Shown one piece after another: positions 40,219 to 49,513 of a stretch of DNA of 64,000 nucleotides. Each line of letters opens with the position of its first letter. Position 1 is the stretch's first letter. Source of the DNA: G963675935 sp963675935. Lineage in GTDB: Bacteria > Planctomycetota > Planctomycetia > Pirellulales > Thermoguttaceae. The position numbers and the translations under genes are program-made. The stretch spans positions 124,001 to 188,000 of the forward strand of contig CAXXPV010000003.1 of assembly GCA_963675935.2 (NCBI GenBank), in the 5' to 3' direction. Under the pieces are notes generated by a model that saw only the letters and a list, made by a program, of their open reading frames with translations, did not search any database and was not told where the DNA came from.

Positions 40219-41982
40219 TCACGCCGCCGTCGGACGCCAATCGACCAGATGCAACTCGACACTTTGCCGACCGCGAAAACTGTTGATCACCGGGCGAAAC
40301 GCCACGTCCATCGGCCCGCCGAGCGCGGCCAGTTCATCGGCCCAATCGGCGCCGCCGAAGGCCACGGCCCGCAGCGATACGCCGTGCTGCGAAAGCGTCA
40401 TCGCCAAATGATGGCCACTGGCGCCCAGCGGTTTCGGAGGGCCGGCCAACATGACGCCCGTCGCACAGAGCAGCGGCCGGGAATTGCCCTGGCCGAACGG
40501 CGCCAATTGTTCGATCTGCTGCACGGTTTGGAGCGTTAGCGCGCTCAAGGGCGATTCGACATCGACGTGCAATTCCGCGACGCGGTCGTCGGTCGAAATT
40601 CGCGTGGCCGCCACTTCGCAAAAAGCGCCCCGAAAGCCTTCGATCTGCTGCTCGTCGATTTTCAGCCCGGCCGCGGCCGCGTGCCCGCCGTGCGTGAGCA
40701 AAAATTCATCGCACTCGGCCAAGGCGGCGTGCAGATTGAAGCCCGGCACGCTCCGGGCCGACCCGATGCCCGGCCGAAGCCCCGCTTTGTCCAGCGAAAT
40801 CATCACCACGGGCCGGTAAAACTTTTCGGCCAGCCGGCCGGCCACGATGCCGATGACGCCGGGATGCCAACCGCGTTCGGCCAAAACCAGCGCGGCGTCG
40901 TCGCCCGGATCGTACACTTCCTTCGCCTGTTTCGAGGCGGCAAGCTGGATGCTCCGCTCGATGGTCTGCCGCGAGGCGTTCAGCCCGTCGATATATTGAG
41001 CAAGCTCCAACGCGCGGTCTTGCCGGTCGGTCGTCAACAGTTCGACGGCCAACTGCGGCTGGCCGAGCCGGCCGGCGGCGTTCAGTCGCGGGGCGATCTG
41101 GAAGCCGAGGTCTTCGGCGTCGAGCCGGATGCGGCCGTCCGAGCGGCGCTGGCCGGCCACTTTGGCCACGTCCATCAGCGTAGCCAGCCCGAGCGTGGGG
41201 AAATTGGCGAGGCTTTCCAGCCCATGCCGGACGAGCACGCGGTTTTCATCGACCAGCGGCACGACGTCGGCCACGGTGCCCAGCGCGGCGAGGCCGACGG
41301 CCTGGACCAAAAAATCCTTCATGCGCGGGGCAACCCGTTTGGCCCCGGCGGCTTGCTGGCAAATGGCCCAAGCCAGTTTCATGGCCACGCCCGACCCGCT
41401 CAGACCGCCGAACGGATAGCCGCCGCCGGGCAAACGCGGATGGACGATCGCCGAAGCCTCGGGCAGCCGAGGGCCGGGCTCGTGGTGGTCGGTCACGATC
41501 AATTCGAGGCCCAACTCGCGGGCGAGCGCGGCCTCCTCGACGCTGGCGATGCCGCAATCGACCGTGACGATCATCTCGTATTTTTCGGCGGCCAGCGTGC
41601 GGATTGTCTCGCTGTTCAGCCCGTAGCCTTCGTCGATTCGATTGGGCACGTGGTAGCCGACCTGGGCGCCGAGCAGTTTCAGGCAGAGCCAGAGGATCGC
41701 GGTGCCGGTCATGCCGTCGACGTCGTAATCGCCGTGGACGAGAATTTTGCGGCCCGCGGCGACGGCTTCGTGGATGCGCGTGGCGGCCTCGCGGCAGCCC
41801 GGCAGCAACTCGGGATCGCGGAGCGAAGAAAGTTTGGGGGCCAGAAAGTCCCGCGCGACGATGGGATCGGTCACGCCACGACAGACCAGCAACTCGGCGA
41901 CGACGGCCGGAACATTAGCGGCTCGCTGGAGGGCCGCGATGCGGGAAGGATCGTGCGGATGGATTCGCCAGCGTTTGGGCAT
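40219..41982 (-). CDS. recJ: Single-stranded-DNA-specific 5'-3' exonuclease RecJ
   Basis: 587 aa. A DHH-superfamily nuclease used in recombinational repair. Catalytic motifs: ILVHGDYDVDGMTGTAIL, MIVTVDCGIAS, LIVTDHHEPGPRLPEASAIVHP, and the DHHA1 segment LTHGGHAAAAGLKI. The C-terminal OB-like domain follows (HLAMTLSQHGVSLRAVAFGG). Full length and complete. A start at 41980-41982 gives MPKRWRIHPHDPSRI. Confidence 0.96.
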   Translation of the reverse strand: MPKRWRIHPHDPSRIAALQRAANVPAVVAELLVCRGVTDPIVARDFLAPKLSSLRDPELLPGCREAATRIHEAVAAGRKILVHGDYDVDGMTGTAILWLCLKLLGAQVGYHVPNRIDEGYGLNSETIRTLAAEKYEMIVTVDCGIASVEEAALARELGLELIVTDHHEPGPRLPEASAIVHPRLPGGGYPFGGLSGSGVAMKLAWAICQQAAGAKRVAPRMKDFLVQAVGLAALGTVADVVPLVDENRVLVRHGLESLANFPTLGLATLMDVAKVAGQRRSDGRIRLDAEDLGFQIAPRLNAAGRLGQPQLAVELLTTDRQDRALELAQYIDGLNASRQTIERSIQLAASKQAKEVYDPGDDAALVLAERGWHPGVIGIVAGRLAEKFYRPVVMISLDKAGLRPGIGSARSVPGFNLHAALAECDEFLLTHGGHAAAAGLKIDEQQIEGFRGAFCEVAATRISTDDRVAELHVDVESPLSALTLQTVQQIEQLAPFGQGNSRPLLCATGVMLAGPPKPLGASGHHLAMTLSQHGVSLRAVAFGGADWADELAALGGPMDVAFRPVINSFRGRQSVELHLVDWRPTAA

Positions 41983-42090
41983 GGTCGTACTCGCCAGCCC
42001 GAAACCACGTTTGTAGTTCCGGCTTTAGCCGGTTTTCTTTCCGCCTCAAGGCGGTACTACGAACACATCAACCGGCCGTTAGCAGCATTT

Positions 42091-42255
42091 CTACTTTTTC
42101 TTCTCGGCGTGTTCCGTATGTTTGCGGAGTTTGGGGCAATACTTTTTGAGCAGCAACTTTTCCCCGCCCGGTTTCCGGCGTTGGGTGTAGTTGTAGTCGC
42201 CCGTTTCCTTGCAGACGAGGAATATGACTTCAGCCTTTTTCTTGCTCTTCGCCAT
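42091..42255 (-). CDS. rpmG: 50S ribosomal protein bL33
   Basis: 54 aa from the second in-frame ATG (MAKSKKKAEVIFLVCKETGD), which has GGAGAG about 8 bases upstream. The sequence YNYTQRRKPGGEKLLLKKYCPKLRKHTEHAEKKK is the L33 pattern. Only single cysteines remain in place of the zinc-binding CxxC pairs, so it is a zinc-independent form. It is monocistronic, with inverted CCGGCTTTAGCCGG and CCGCCTCAAGGCGG hairpins 3' of the gene (42004-42063). Confidence 0.93.
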   Translation of the reverse strand: MAKSKKKAEVIFLVCKETGDYNYTQRRKPGGEKLLLKKYCPKLRKHTEHAEKKK

Positions 42256-42431
42256 GAAAAACTCTCCAAACCAACCAGCCAATGCGCGACCCCGGGGTGG
42301 GATCGAAACGCCCTATTGTACCCGATTTCGGCGGTTTGGGAATGGCTATGCGTCAAAACAGACAAAAGGATTGCGGACAAGTGCCATGCCCCACCGATGG
42401 CTATAGCTGGCTAGTCCTCGATTTTGCACTG

Positions 42432-42506
42432 TTTAGCCGGCGAGCTTGCTCGCCGCGTTTGGAGCCGAAAGAGCTGAACATTCGCGGCGAAGTTCGCCGG
42501 CTAAAC
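42432..42506. repeat. Head-to-head pair of GCCGGCGAGC palindromes
   Basis: Units at 42432-42457 and 42484-42506, in the gap between rpmG and the DUF2784 gene. Confidence 0.75.
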
Positions 42507-42526
42507 AAACACAACGAACGTGCGGT

Positions 42527-42931
42527 CTACTTTTGCCCTCGCCACGGCCAGCGGGGTGGTGCCAGGAGGAATGTTGCCAAGACGGCCAGCCCAAAAACCG
42601 CGTAACAGACCGACAACACGGCCGGCGTGACATCGACGAACAACAGGGCGTGTATCCAGCGGCCGATAAACGACCCCGGCTCGGTCGAGGCCCCGCCCGC
42701 CTCGCGCAGCCGGTCTTCCCACTCGGTCAAGGGGCACAGGACTCCACAGAGCGATTCGGCGACGACCACGGCGATCATCAGCAGATGAAGGGCGCGGAAC
42801 CAGAAGTTGCGCACCCAAGGCCGGCGCAGGGCGATTCCCGCCAAAATCGCGGCCAGCCCGCCGACGACAAACGCCACATAAGCGAAATGCAGCACGACGA
42901 TCGCATCGGCAAGGAAGAGGTAGAAGTTCAT
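42527..42931 (-). CDS. DUF2784-family membrane protein
   Basis: 134 aa with four predicted membrane spans: about 5-30 (LADAIVVLHFAYVAFVVGGL), 44-66 (FRALHLLMIAVVVAESLCGV), 88-110 and 108-128. The conserved motif CPLTEWEDRLREAGG in the loop before span 3 is typical of the family. Function is unknown. It is divergent to purC, sharing a 136-bp gap. Confidence 0.88.
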   Translation of the reverse strand: MNFYLFLADAIVVLHFAYVAFVVGGLAAILAGIALRRPWVRNFWFRALHLLMIAVVVAESLCGVLCPLTEWEDRLREAGGASTEPGSFIGRWIHALLFVDVTPAVLSVCYAVFGLAVLATFLLAPPRWPWRGQK

Positions 42932-42957
42932 GGCATGGATCCCTAACGGTTACCCGC

Positions 42958-42986
42958 TGGTCAATTATCATCCGATTGGGTATATT
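42958..42986 (+). promoter_or_regulatory. Candidate promoter of purC
   Basis: -35-like TGGTCA (42958-42963), 17-bp spacer, -10 TATATT (42981-42986), about 80 bases before the purC start. Four of six positions match at -35. Confidence 0.4.
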
Positions 42987-43067
42987 GGGCAACTGATGTT
43001 CCGCGGTTCTCGCTCGATGAACCGCCAGCCACGATTTCCCGTTCATGCCAGCCTCAAGATACTACCC

Positions 43068-43952
43068 ATGGCCAACGCGATTGTCCGAGAAACGTCCTTG
43101 CCTGGATTGCCTGTCCGCCGGGGAAAGGTGCGCGACGTTTATGAATTGGGCGATCGCTTGCTGCTGGTGAGCACCGACCGGATCAGCGCTTTCGACTGGG
43201 TGTTGCCGACGGCGATTCCCGACAAAGGGAGGGTGTTGACCCAAATCGCCGCGTTCTGGTTCAAGCTGTTGGGTGAGCCGAACCACCTAATCACCACCGA
43301 CGAGGAGGAAATGAACCTACCTCCGGAGGTAGATCGTCAACTGTTGGCGGGCCGTTCGACGCTCTGCCGGAAAACGGAAGTGGTGCCGATCGAGTGCGTG
43401 GTTCGCGGCTACTTGGCCGGCTCGGGCTGGAAGGAATATCAGCAAAACGGAAGGGTCTGCGGCGTCAAGCTTCCGCCGGGCCTGACGGAGAGCGCCCGGC
43501 TGCCGGAGCCGATTTTCACTCCCTCGACGAAAGCGGCGGCCGGTCACGACGAGAATATTTCGTTCGACAAGATGGTGGAGATCGTCGGGCGCGACTTGGC
43601 CGAGGAATTGCAGCGGCGGAGCCTGCGGATTTTTCAGCGCGGGGCGGAATACGCCCGGCAGCGCGGCATTTTGATCGCCGACACGAAATTCGAGTTCGGC
43701 CGCGTCGGCGACGAGCTTTTGTTGATCGACGAAGTGCTCACGCCGGACAGTTCCCGATTCTGGCCGGCCGACGAATACGTTCCCGGCCGGGGTCAGCCGT
43801 CGTTCGACAAGCAGTGGGTGCGCGACTGGCTTTCGTCGACGGATTGGGACAAGAACAGTCCGCCGCCGGCCTTGCCCGACGACGTGGTGGCCCGCACGCG
43901 GCACAAATACGTTGAAGCATTCGAGCGGTTGACGGATCGCGAATTTGTGTAG
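43068..43952 (+). CDS. purC: Phosphoribosylaminoimidazole-succinocarboxamide synthase
   Basis: 294 aa from ATG 43068 (MANAIVRETSLPGLPVRRGK). A frame extension upstream to 42930 lacks conservation. The enzyme ligates CAIR and aspartate in purine synthesis. Signatures: RGKVRDVYELGDRLLLVSTD, IPDKGRVLTQIAAFWF, VVPIECVVRGYLAGSGWKEY, PEPIFTPSTKA and LLIDEVLTPDSSRFW. Length fits the SAICAR synthetase of about 290-300 aa. It precedes the polyamine genes by 27 bp on the same strand, which may be a shared transcript. Confidence 0.95.
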   Translation: MANAIVRETSLPGLPVRRGKVRDVYELGDRLLLVSTDRISAFDWVLPTAIPDKGRVLTQIAAFWFKLLGEPNHLITTDEEEMNLPPEVDRQLLAGRSTLCRKTEVVPIECVVRGYLAGSGWKEYQQNGRVCGVKLPPGLTESARLPEPIFTPSTKAAAGHDENISFDKMVEIVGRDLAEELQRRSLRIFQRGAEYARQRGILIADTKFEFGRVGDELLLIDEVLTPDSSRFWPADEYVPGRGQPSFDKQWVRDWLSSTDWDKNSPPPALPDDVVARTRHKYVEAFERLTDREFV

Positions 43953-43979
43953 AACGCGGTTCTTCATGGGGAGCGTCGC

Positions 43980-45437
43980 ATGATTGAATTTTCCAAGCGC
44001 GTGTTGTTTTTGGGTTTCGGCTCCGTGGCGCAATGCGCCCTGCCCGTGTTTGTGAAGCATTTTCGCATTCCGCGGGAGAACATCACTGTCTTGGATTTCG
44101 AGGATCGTTCGGAGCCGATGAAGCCTTGGACGGCACAAGGCGTCCGATTCGTCCACTGTCGGATCACGCCGGAGAATCTTGGCTCGGTGTTGGCGCAATA
44201 TCTTTCGGCAGGCGACTTGCTCGTGGATCTGGCCTGGAACATCGACTGTTGCGAAATTCTCCAGTGGTGCCACGACCGCGGCGTACTCTACATCAACACG
44301 TCGGTCGAAGTTTGGGATCCCTACGCCGGCGCGGCGCAAAAGCATCCGACCGAACGGACGCTCTACTGGCGTCACATGAACATCCGCCGCATGATCGCCG
44401 GCTGGCGTGGGCCGAGCCCCACCGCGGTGATCGAGCACGGCGCCAATCCCGGGTTGATTTCGCACTGGACGAAGCAGGGACTGATCGACATCGCCGAGCG
44501 GACGCTCGACGATCGGAAGGTCGAGGGCGCGGAGGCCGAGGAAATTCGCCATCTGCTGGCCAATCGCGTCTTCAACCGCCTGGCGATGAAACTCGGCGTG
44601 AAGGTGATTCATTGTAGCGAGCGCGACACTCAAATCACCGATCGGCCCAAGCAGGTCGAGGAGTTCGTCAATACTTGGTGCATCGAGGGCTTTCGCGAGG
44701 AGGGCATCACCACGTCCGAGATGGGCTGGGGCACCCACGAGCGCGAATTCCCCGCGGGAAGCTACCAACACGCCGACGGCCCGCGCAACCAAATCTGCCT
44801 CGCCCGGATGGGCATGAACACCTGGGTCGTCTCCTGGGTGCCCTACTACTGCATCCGCGGAATGATTATCCGCCACGGCGAGGCGTTCACGATTTCCGAC
44901 CATCTGACCGTTTGGGACGGCGACCGCGCGGTTTACCGGCCGACCGTCCATTATGCCTATTGCCCTTGCGACTCGGCGATTGTCTCGCTCGAGGAGTTGC
45001 GAGGGCGCGACTATGTCTTGCAACCGAAGCAACGGATCATCCGCGACGAAATCATCGGCGGCACCGACATTCTCGGCGCCCTGTTGATGGGCCACGCCTA
45101 CAATGCCTGGTGGACGGGTTGCATGTTGAGCATCGAGGAATCGCGCCGTCTGGTGCCGCACCAAAACGCGACGACGATGCAGGTGGCGATTTCGGCCGTG
45201 GCCGCGGCGCTGTGGATGGTCGAAAATCCGGCTCGCGGCGTATGCGTGCCCGACGACTTGCCCCATGAATACGTATTGGACATCGCCCGGCCGTATTTGG
45301 GCCAGTCGATTTCCATACCATCCGACTGGACGCCTCTGAAGTATTACGCGAATCACTTCCAGGGCTATCACCAGCCGAACCTGGATCGCGAGGATCCGTG
45401 GCAGTTCAAGAATTTCCTGGTAACGGACGGGGATTAA
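43980..45437 (+). CDS. hss: Homospermidine synthase
   Basis: 485 aa. NAD-dependent enzyme that joins two putrescines (or putrescine and spermidine) to homospermidine. The N-terminal Rossmann motif is RVLFLGFGSVAQCALPVF. Family-typical segments are DLAWNIDCCEILQWCHDRGVLYINTSVE, AVIEHGANPGLISHWTK and AYCPCDSAIVSLEELRG. The protein is full length for the bacterial HSS group. It starts 27 bp after purC and is followed after 4 bp by a decarboxylase that could supply putrescine. Confidence 0.92.
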   Translation: MIEFSKRVLFLGFGSVAQCALPVFVKHFRIPRENITVLDFEDRSEPMKPWTAQGVRFVHCRITPENLGSVLAQYLSAGDLLVDLAWNIDCCEILQWCHDRGVLYINTSVEVWDPYAGAAQKHPTERTLYWRHMNIRRMIAGWRGPSPTAVIEHGANPGLISHWTKQGLIDIAERTLDDRKVEGAEAEEIRHLLANRVFNRLAMKLGVKVIHCSERDTQITDRPKQVEEFVNTWCIEGFREEGITTSEMGWGTHEREFPAGSYQHADGPRNQICLARMGMNTWVVSWVPYYCIRGMIIRHGEAFTISDHLTVWDGDRAVYRPTVHYAYCPCDSAIVSLEELRGRDYVLQPKQRIIRDEIIGGTDILGALLMGHAYNAWWTGCMLSIEESRRLVPHQNATTMQVAISAVAAALWMVENPARGVCVPDDLPHEYVLDIARPYLGQSISIPSDWTPLKYYANHFQGYHQPNLDREDPWQFKNFLVTDGD

Positions 45438-45441
45438 AAAC

Positions 45442-46578
45442 ATGATTCAAGAGACCGAAATCTTAGCATTGATTGCGGAGCACGGCACTCCGCTGTTCAT
45501 CGTCGATCACGACGAAATCCGCCGCAACTACGCCGAATTCCGAAAACAGTTGCCGCGCGTCCAGGCGTATTACGCCGTGAAGGCCAATCCCGATCCCGCC
45601 ATCGTGCGCACGCTGTACGACGCCGGCGCGAGCTTCGACGTCGCCTCGATGCCCGAGTTCCAGATCGTCCACGAGTACATCAAAGACCTCACGCCCAAGG
45701 AGCGGCAGGATTTCATCTGGGACAAAATCATCTACGCCAACCCGATCAAGGCGAACGAGACGCTCCTCGACCTCGATCCGTACAAGCCGCTGGTCACGTA
45801 TGACAATGTCGAAGAGGTGGGGAAAATTCGCAAGTACGCCCCGCACGCCGGATTGGCCCTGCGGCTGAGCGTGCCAAACACCGGCGCGATGGTCGAGCTT
45901 TCGTCGAAGTTCGGCGCGGCCTCGGGCGAGGCAGTCGGGCTGATCGAGGCTGCTCACGAGGCCGGATTGGTCGTCGAAGGGCTTAGCTTCCACGTCGGAA
46001 GCCAAACAACCAACTTCGAGAACTACGTGCAGGCGTTGAACCTTGCGGCGGGTGTGCTGCGCGAGGCCGCCGACCGAGGGTTCCACCTTAAGCTGATCGA
46101 CATCGGCGGCGGATTTCCCGCCCCTTACGACGCCCAGGTCCAGCCGTTCGCAACCTTGGCCCGGCGCATCAACGCCGAACTCGACCGGCTGTTTCCGCCG
46201 AACATCGAAATTCTCGCCGAGCCGGGCAGGTTCCTCGTGGCCACGGCCGGCACGTCGGCTTCGAAGGTGATCGGCAAGGCCCGGCGCGACGGCAAACGCT
46301 GTTACTACCTCGACGACGGCGTCTATCACACCTTCTCGGGCATCATCTTCGACCACTGCCAATATCACTTGAACGCGTTCAAGCAAGGGCCGAAGGAGAT
46401 TTGCTCGGTCTTCGGGCCGACGTGCGACGCGCTCGACACGATTTCGCTGGCCGAGGAACTGCCGGAGCTGAACTTGGGCGATTACGTTTTCAGCCGGAAC
46501 ATCGGCGCCTACAGCCGCGCGTCGTCCACCTGGTTCAACGGTTTCCCGCCGGCCAAAGTGGTGCATATCAACCAATAG
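45442..46578 (+). CDS. Group IV (alanine-racemase-fold) ornithine/lysine decarboxylase-like enzyme
   Basis: 378 aa. Fold type III PLP decarboxylase: the PLP-binding lysine is in VQAYYAVKANPDPAIV (about residue 49). Others are VEGLSFHVGSQTTNFENY, the glycine loop LIDIGGGFPAPYD, EPGRFLVATAGTS and the catalytic Cys in FGPTCDALDTIS. Members act on ornithine, lysine, diaminopimelate or carboxynorspermidine. Length (about 380 aa) and the adjacent homospermidine synthase favour ornithine decarboxylase producing putrescine. A short overlap-like spacing (4 bp) suggests the pair is co-translated. Substrate not proven. Confidence 0.88.
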   Translation: MIQETEILALIAEHGTPLFIVDHDEIRRNYAEFRKQLPRVQAYYAVKANPDPAIVRTLYDAGASFDVASMPEFQIVHEYIKDLTPKERQDFIWDKIIYANPIKANETLLDLDPYKPLVTYDNVEEVGKIRKYAPHAGLALRLSVPNTGAMVELSSKFGAASGEAVGLIEAAHEAGLVVEGLSFHVGSQTTNFENYVQALNLAAGVLREAADRGFHLKLIDIGGGFPAPYDAQVQPFATLARRINAELDRLFPPNIEILAEPGRFLVATAGTSASKVIGKARRDGKRCYYLDDGVYHTFSGIIFDHCQYHLNAFKQGPKEICSVFGPTCDALDTISLAEELPELNLGDYVFSRNIGAYSRASSTWFNGFPPAKVVHINQ

Positions 46579-46580
46579 TT

Positions 46581-46728
46581 CGTAGGTTATGCTTTAGCAT
46601 AACACGGTGTTGTTTGGCTGTGTTGAAATTGGTCTTGGGTCTTAGGTCTTGGCACGAAGACCTAAGCCCCAAGGCCCAAAACCCATTGGTTGAGGCTCCG
46701 CCACGTTATGCTGAAGCATAACCTACGG
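46581..46728. repeat. 148-bp dispersed element with GTAGGTTATGC ends, copy 2 (inverted)
   Basis: It starts 2 bases after the decarboxylase stop codon. It is largely the reverse complement of 40029-40206, with shared AATTTCAACACAGCCAAACA and ACCTAAG segments. It ends GCATAACCTACGG immediately before the GH35 stop codon. Confidence 0.85.
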
Positions 46729-46732
46729 TTTT

Positions 46733-48613
46733 TTATCGAGCCTTATCGGCGCCGACGATCGGCCGCGGCTCGGTCAAATGCTGGTCGAGAACGACGATCT
46801 CGTTATCGCCCACTTTGAGCCACGACGCCGGGCAATAAAGCCGCTGCTGCGGGCCGATCTTCCAATAACGCCCCAAATTGCGGCCGTTGATCCAAACCAT
46901 GCCCTTCTCGTACTTGCTCATGTCGAGGAAGGTGTCGGCCGTCGCATCGAGCTTGAACGTGCCCTTGAAGAATGTGCCGCCGGGGCGAGCGGCGTCGGGA
47001 GAGGGCTTCGCCGCGAGCGACGCGACCCAGGCGTCGTTGAGCGGGAAGAGAATCATTTGCCAGTTCTTCAATACCGTGTCGCCCAACTTCACGTCGCCCA
47101 CGATGCCCTTGCGGTCCTGCTCCATCGCGATATGGAAGTTGATGTGGCCCATGCCTTCGACCAAGACTTCGAGTCTGACGGGCCGATTGCCGACCTCGGG
47201 AATTTCGATCTCCCGCTGGCCCTTGCAGCGGTCGAGCGTGCCGAGATATTTTCCATCGACGAACACTTGGGCGTAGTCGTTCAATCCGGCGAACGAAAGC
47301 TTGCCCTTCGAGCCGGGCGGAAGTTCCGTGCGATAAATCGCCATGCCCTGATTTTGGCCTTGCGACTCGAACGTCTCCGGCCGATTCGTCGCGACGAGTT
47401 TCGTCGGATTGGCCCAAAGATTTGTCAGATATTTGAGTTCGATGGCGGGAATCGACATCGTGGGAATCGGCGCGGGGATTTCCGGCAAGGTTTCGCCTTT
47501 GGGTAAATAAGAAGCGAATTGCTTGCGAAAGGCGTGATACGCCGGCGTCGCCCGGCCTTGTTCGTCAACCGGGGCGCCATAGTCATAACTGGTAAGGTCC
47601 GGCTGATAGCCGCCTGGCCCGCCGTTGTTTGCGCCGGCCGTGAATCCAAAATTGGTTCCGCCGTGGAACATGTACAAGCCGAACGATTTCTTGTTGTCCA
47701 TGAAGAACTTGATCGTCCCGCTGATGTCGGTGGGCTGCCAGTCGCCCTCGCCCCAGTGGCGCAGCCAGCCGGGATACGTTTCGGAGGAGAAGACCGGCAC
47801 GCCGGGGTTCATCTTCCGAGCGATGTTCCAGTGGTCTTCGTTCAGTCCGGGGTCGAGCCCGACGGCCGCGCCCGGCAACACCACGTTCTTCAAAAAACCT
47901 TCGCCGGCGCCGTCGCCGGTGAAGAACGGACCGTGTACGCCCTCTTTTATCCACAGGTCGCGCATCCACGCCATGTAGCTGGGATCGCGGCGCTGATAGC
48001 TGCCGTATTCGTTCTCGACTTGCACCATGAGAATCGAGCCGCCATTGGCGATCAGATGCGGACGCACGACCGCGGCCAACTCGTGGAGGTAGCGCGCCAC
48101 GGCCTTGGTATACCGAGCGTCTTCCATCGTGCGAAGCTTCAGGTCGGGGTATCGCAGCAGATACGTGGGAATTCCGCCGAAATCCCATTCGGCGCAACAG
48201 TAAGGGCCTGGCCGAAGCACGACCCAGAGGCCCTCTTCCTTGGCGATCTTCAGAAATGCGCCGAGGTCGCGGCTGCCGGTCGAGAAGTCGTACTTGCCCT
48301 CTTCCCGCTCGTGATCGTTCCAAAGCACGTAGATCGACGCGGCGTTCAAGCCCATCGCCTTGGCCATGCGGATGCGGTGTCGCCAATACTCGGCGGGAAT
48401 ACGGCTCGGGTGCATCTCGCCGCCGCGAATCTGGAACGGGCGGCCGTCGAGCAAAAACTGCTCGCCGTTTTCGCCGCCAAAGGCGAACGTGTGCGCCGGC
48501 TTGTCCTCCGCGCCGACGGCCGCCCGCGAAACGACGCCGGCAGGCATAACGAGAGACACGATTGCCACGGCGGCGGTTGCAATAATTGCGCGAAACATGA
48601 GAGAGCCTTTCAT
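46733..48613 (-). CDS. Secreted glycoside hydrolase family 35 beta-galactosidase
   Basis: 626 aa. A signal peptide (IIATAAVAIVSLVMPAGVVSRA) targets it for export. The TIM barrel has the GH35 motifs FLLDGRPFQIRGGEMHPSR, LRPGPYCCAEWDFGGIPTYLL, acid/base Glu in MVQVENEYGSY and nucleophile Glu in VFSSETYPGWLRHWGE. C-terminal beta-galactosidase jelly-roll domains cover about 400-626 (YAQVFVDGKYLGTLDR, KGMVWINGRNLGRYWKIGPQ). A start at MFRAIIA, five residues later, is possible. It removes terminal beta-galactose from polysaccharides. It is convergent with the polyamine genes across the repeat element. Confidence 0.94.
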   Translation of the reverse strand: MKGSLMFRAIIATAAVAIVSLVMPAGVVSRAAVGAEDKPAHTFAFGGENGEQFLLDGRPFQIRGGEMHPSRIPAEYWRHRIRMAKAMGLNAASIYVLWNDHEREEGKYDFSTGSRDLGAFLKIAKEEGLWVVLRPGPYCCAEWDFGGIPTYLLRYPDLKLRTMEDARYTKAVARYLHELAAVVRPHLIANGGSILMVQVENEYGSYQRRDPSYMAWMRDLWIKEGVHGPFFTGDGAGEGFLKNVVLPGAAVGLDPGLNEDHWNIARKMNPGVPVFSSETYPGWLRHWGEGDWQPTDISGTIKFFMDNKKSFGLYMFHGGTNFGFTAGANNGGPGGYQPDLTSYDYGAPVDEQGRATPAYHAFRKQFASYLPKGETLPEIPAPIPTMSIPAIELKYLTNLWANPTKLVATNRPETFESQGQNQGMAIYRTELPPGSKGKLSFAGLNDYAQVFVDGKYLGTLDRCKGQREIEIPEVGNRPVRLEVLVEGMGHINFHIAMEQDRKGIVGDVKLGDTVLKNWQMILFPLNDAWVASLAAKPSPDAARPGGTFFKGTFKLDATADTFLDMSKYEKGMVWINGRNLGRYWKIGPQQRLYCPASWLKVGDNEIVVLDQHLTEPRPIVGADKAR

Positions 48614-49405
48614 TTACTTTGGATTGAGCCAATCGGAATAAAAACCATGAACATTGGGGAACTTCTTGGTTTCATCCAACGTGTTTATCGTATGAACGTA
48701 AGTAAAAATGCCGTGGGAACGCAAGTCGTCGACGAATTCCTTTGTGTACTTCGACGCCGACATGGTGACTACCTTGATCCCGTTTGCGACCGAAAAATCA
48801 ATCACTCTTCGATTGTTCTCTTTGGTTTGATACAACGTATAGATAAAAGATTGAAACCGATGCACGGAACGTATCGAATCCAGCATCTCTTCATTGTATA
48901 TTTGCGGGATCACCCTGTCCAGCAGCCGCTCGTCCCGCTTTTCAACGGAAGAAACGAGCGATTCGAATTGTTTTTTCACGAGAGCGGCGTCGGTCTCCTT
49001 GGTGTCGGTGACAATATAAATATCCTGATGCTCGCACATCAGATCGACGACGTCGTCGAACGACAACGGGGTGAATCGATCCTTGTATTTTTTGCTTTTG
49101 AACTCATCGAGCGACGGGGGCTTGCTCGATCCCCAATCGTGCCGTCCCACAAGATGGCCGTCGGAGGTCAGAATCAGATCGATCTCGAAAACGCGATAGC
49201 CTTTCGCGTAATTGCGATGAAACGCATCAAGGGTGTTGGTATAGGAATACCGGTCGATTCCGCCGAGCGCATGGGCGATCCGCTTGTTGTCGTAAGCCCA
49301 TCGATTGGGGTTGTCCACTTGGACGCGGGCAAAGGCCCCCAGGCCTATCGTCGCCGCAATCACCATCAGCGACAAAGCCCAAAGCAATGCTTTTCGGTTT
49401 CTCAT
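48614..49405 (-). CDS. Glycerophosphodiester phosphodiesterase-like exported protein
   Basis: 263 aa from ATG 49403-49405 (MRNRKALLWALSLMV). One N-terminal span (ALSLMVIAATIGLGAFA). The GDPD fold is seen in RIAHALGG, SYTNTLDAFHRN, YRVFEIDLILTSDGHLVGRHDWG (catalytic H, E, D, H-D) and the later EVMTMSA-like strand VVTMSASKY. The RIAHALGG motif replaces the standard HRG. It ends one base before the GH35 start, so the two genes may be coupled. The substrate may be a phosphodiester in a surface polymer. Confidence 0.82.
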   Translation of the reverse strand: MRNRKALLWALSLMVIAATIGLGAFARVQVDNPNRWAYDNKRIAHALGGIDRYSYTNTLDAFHRNYAKGYRVFEIDLILTSDGHLVGRHDWGSSKPPSLDEFKSKKYKDRFTPLSFDDVVDLMCEHQDIYIVTDTKETDAALVKKQFESLVSSVEKRDERLLDRVIPQIYNEEMLDSIRSVHRFQSFIYTLYQTKENNRRVIDFSVANGIKVVTMSASKYTKEFVDDLRSHGIFTYVHTINTLDETKKFPNVHGFYSDWLNPK

Positions 49406-49513
49406 TCTCTTGATGTTGACAGTGTTCGGGGGCCATAACCGTTCGCGAGCCGAATGCAGGGTCATTCCGAGCGAAGCGAGGAAGGGCGTGCGCGCCGTGA
49501 ATGGTTGGCTGGG

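Noticed and set aside
43317..45443. 708-codon minus-strand frame opposite purC and hss
   Set aside because: It covers two genes with clear family motifs on the other strand; low-quality composition.
47519..49438. 639-codon plus-strand frame crossing the GH35 and GDPD-like genes
   Set aside because: It runs across two real antisense genes and has no motif.
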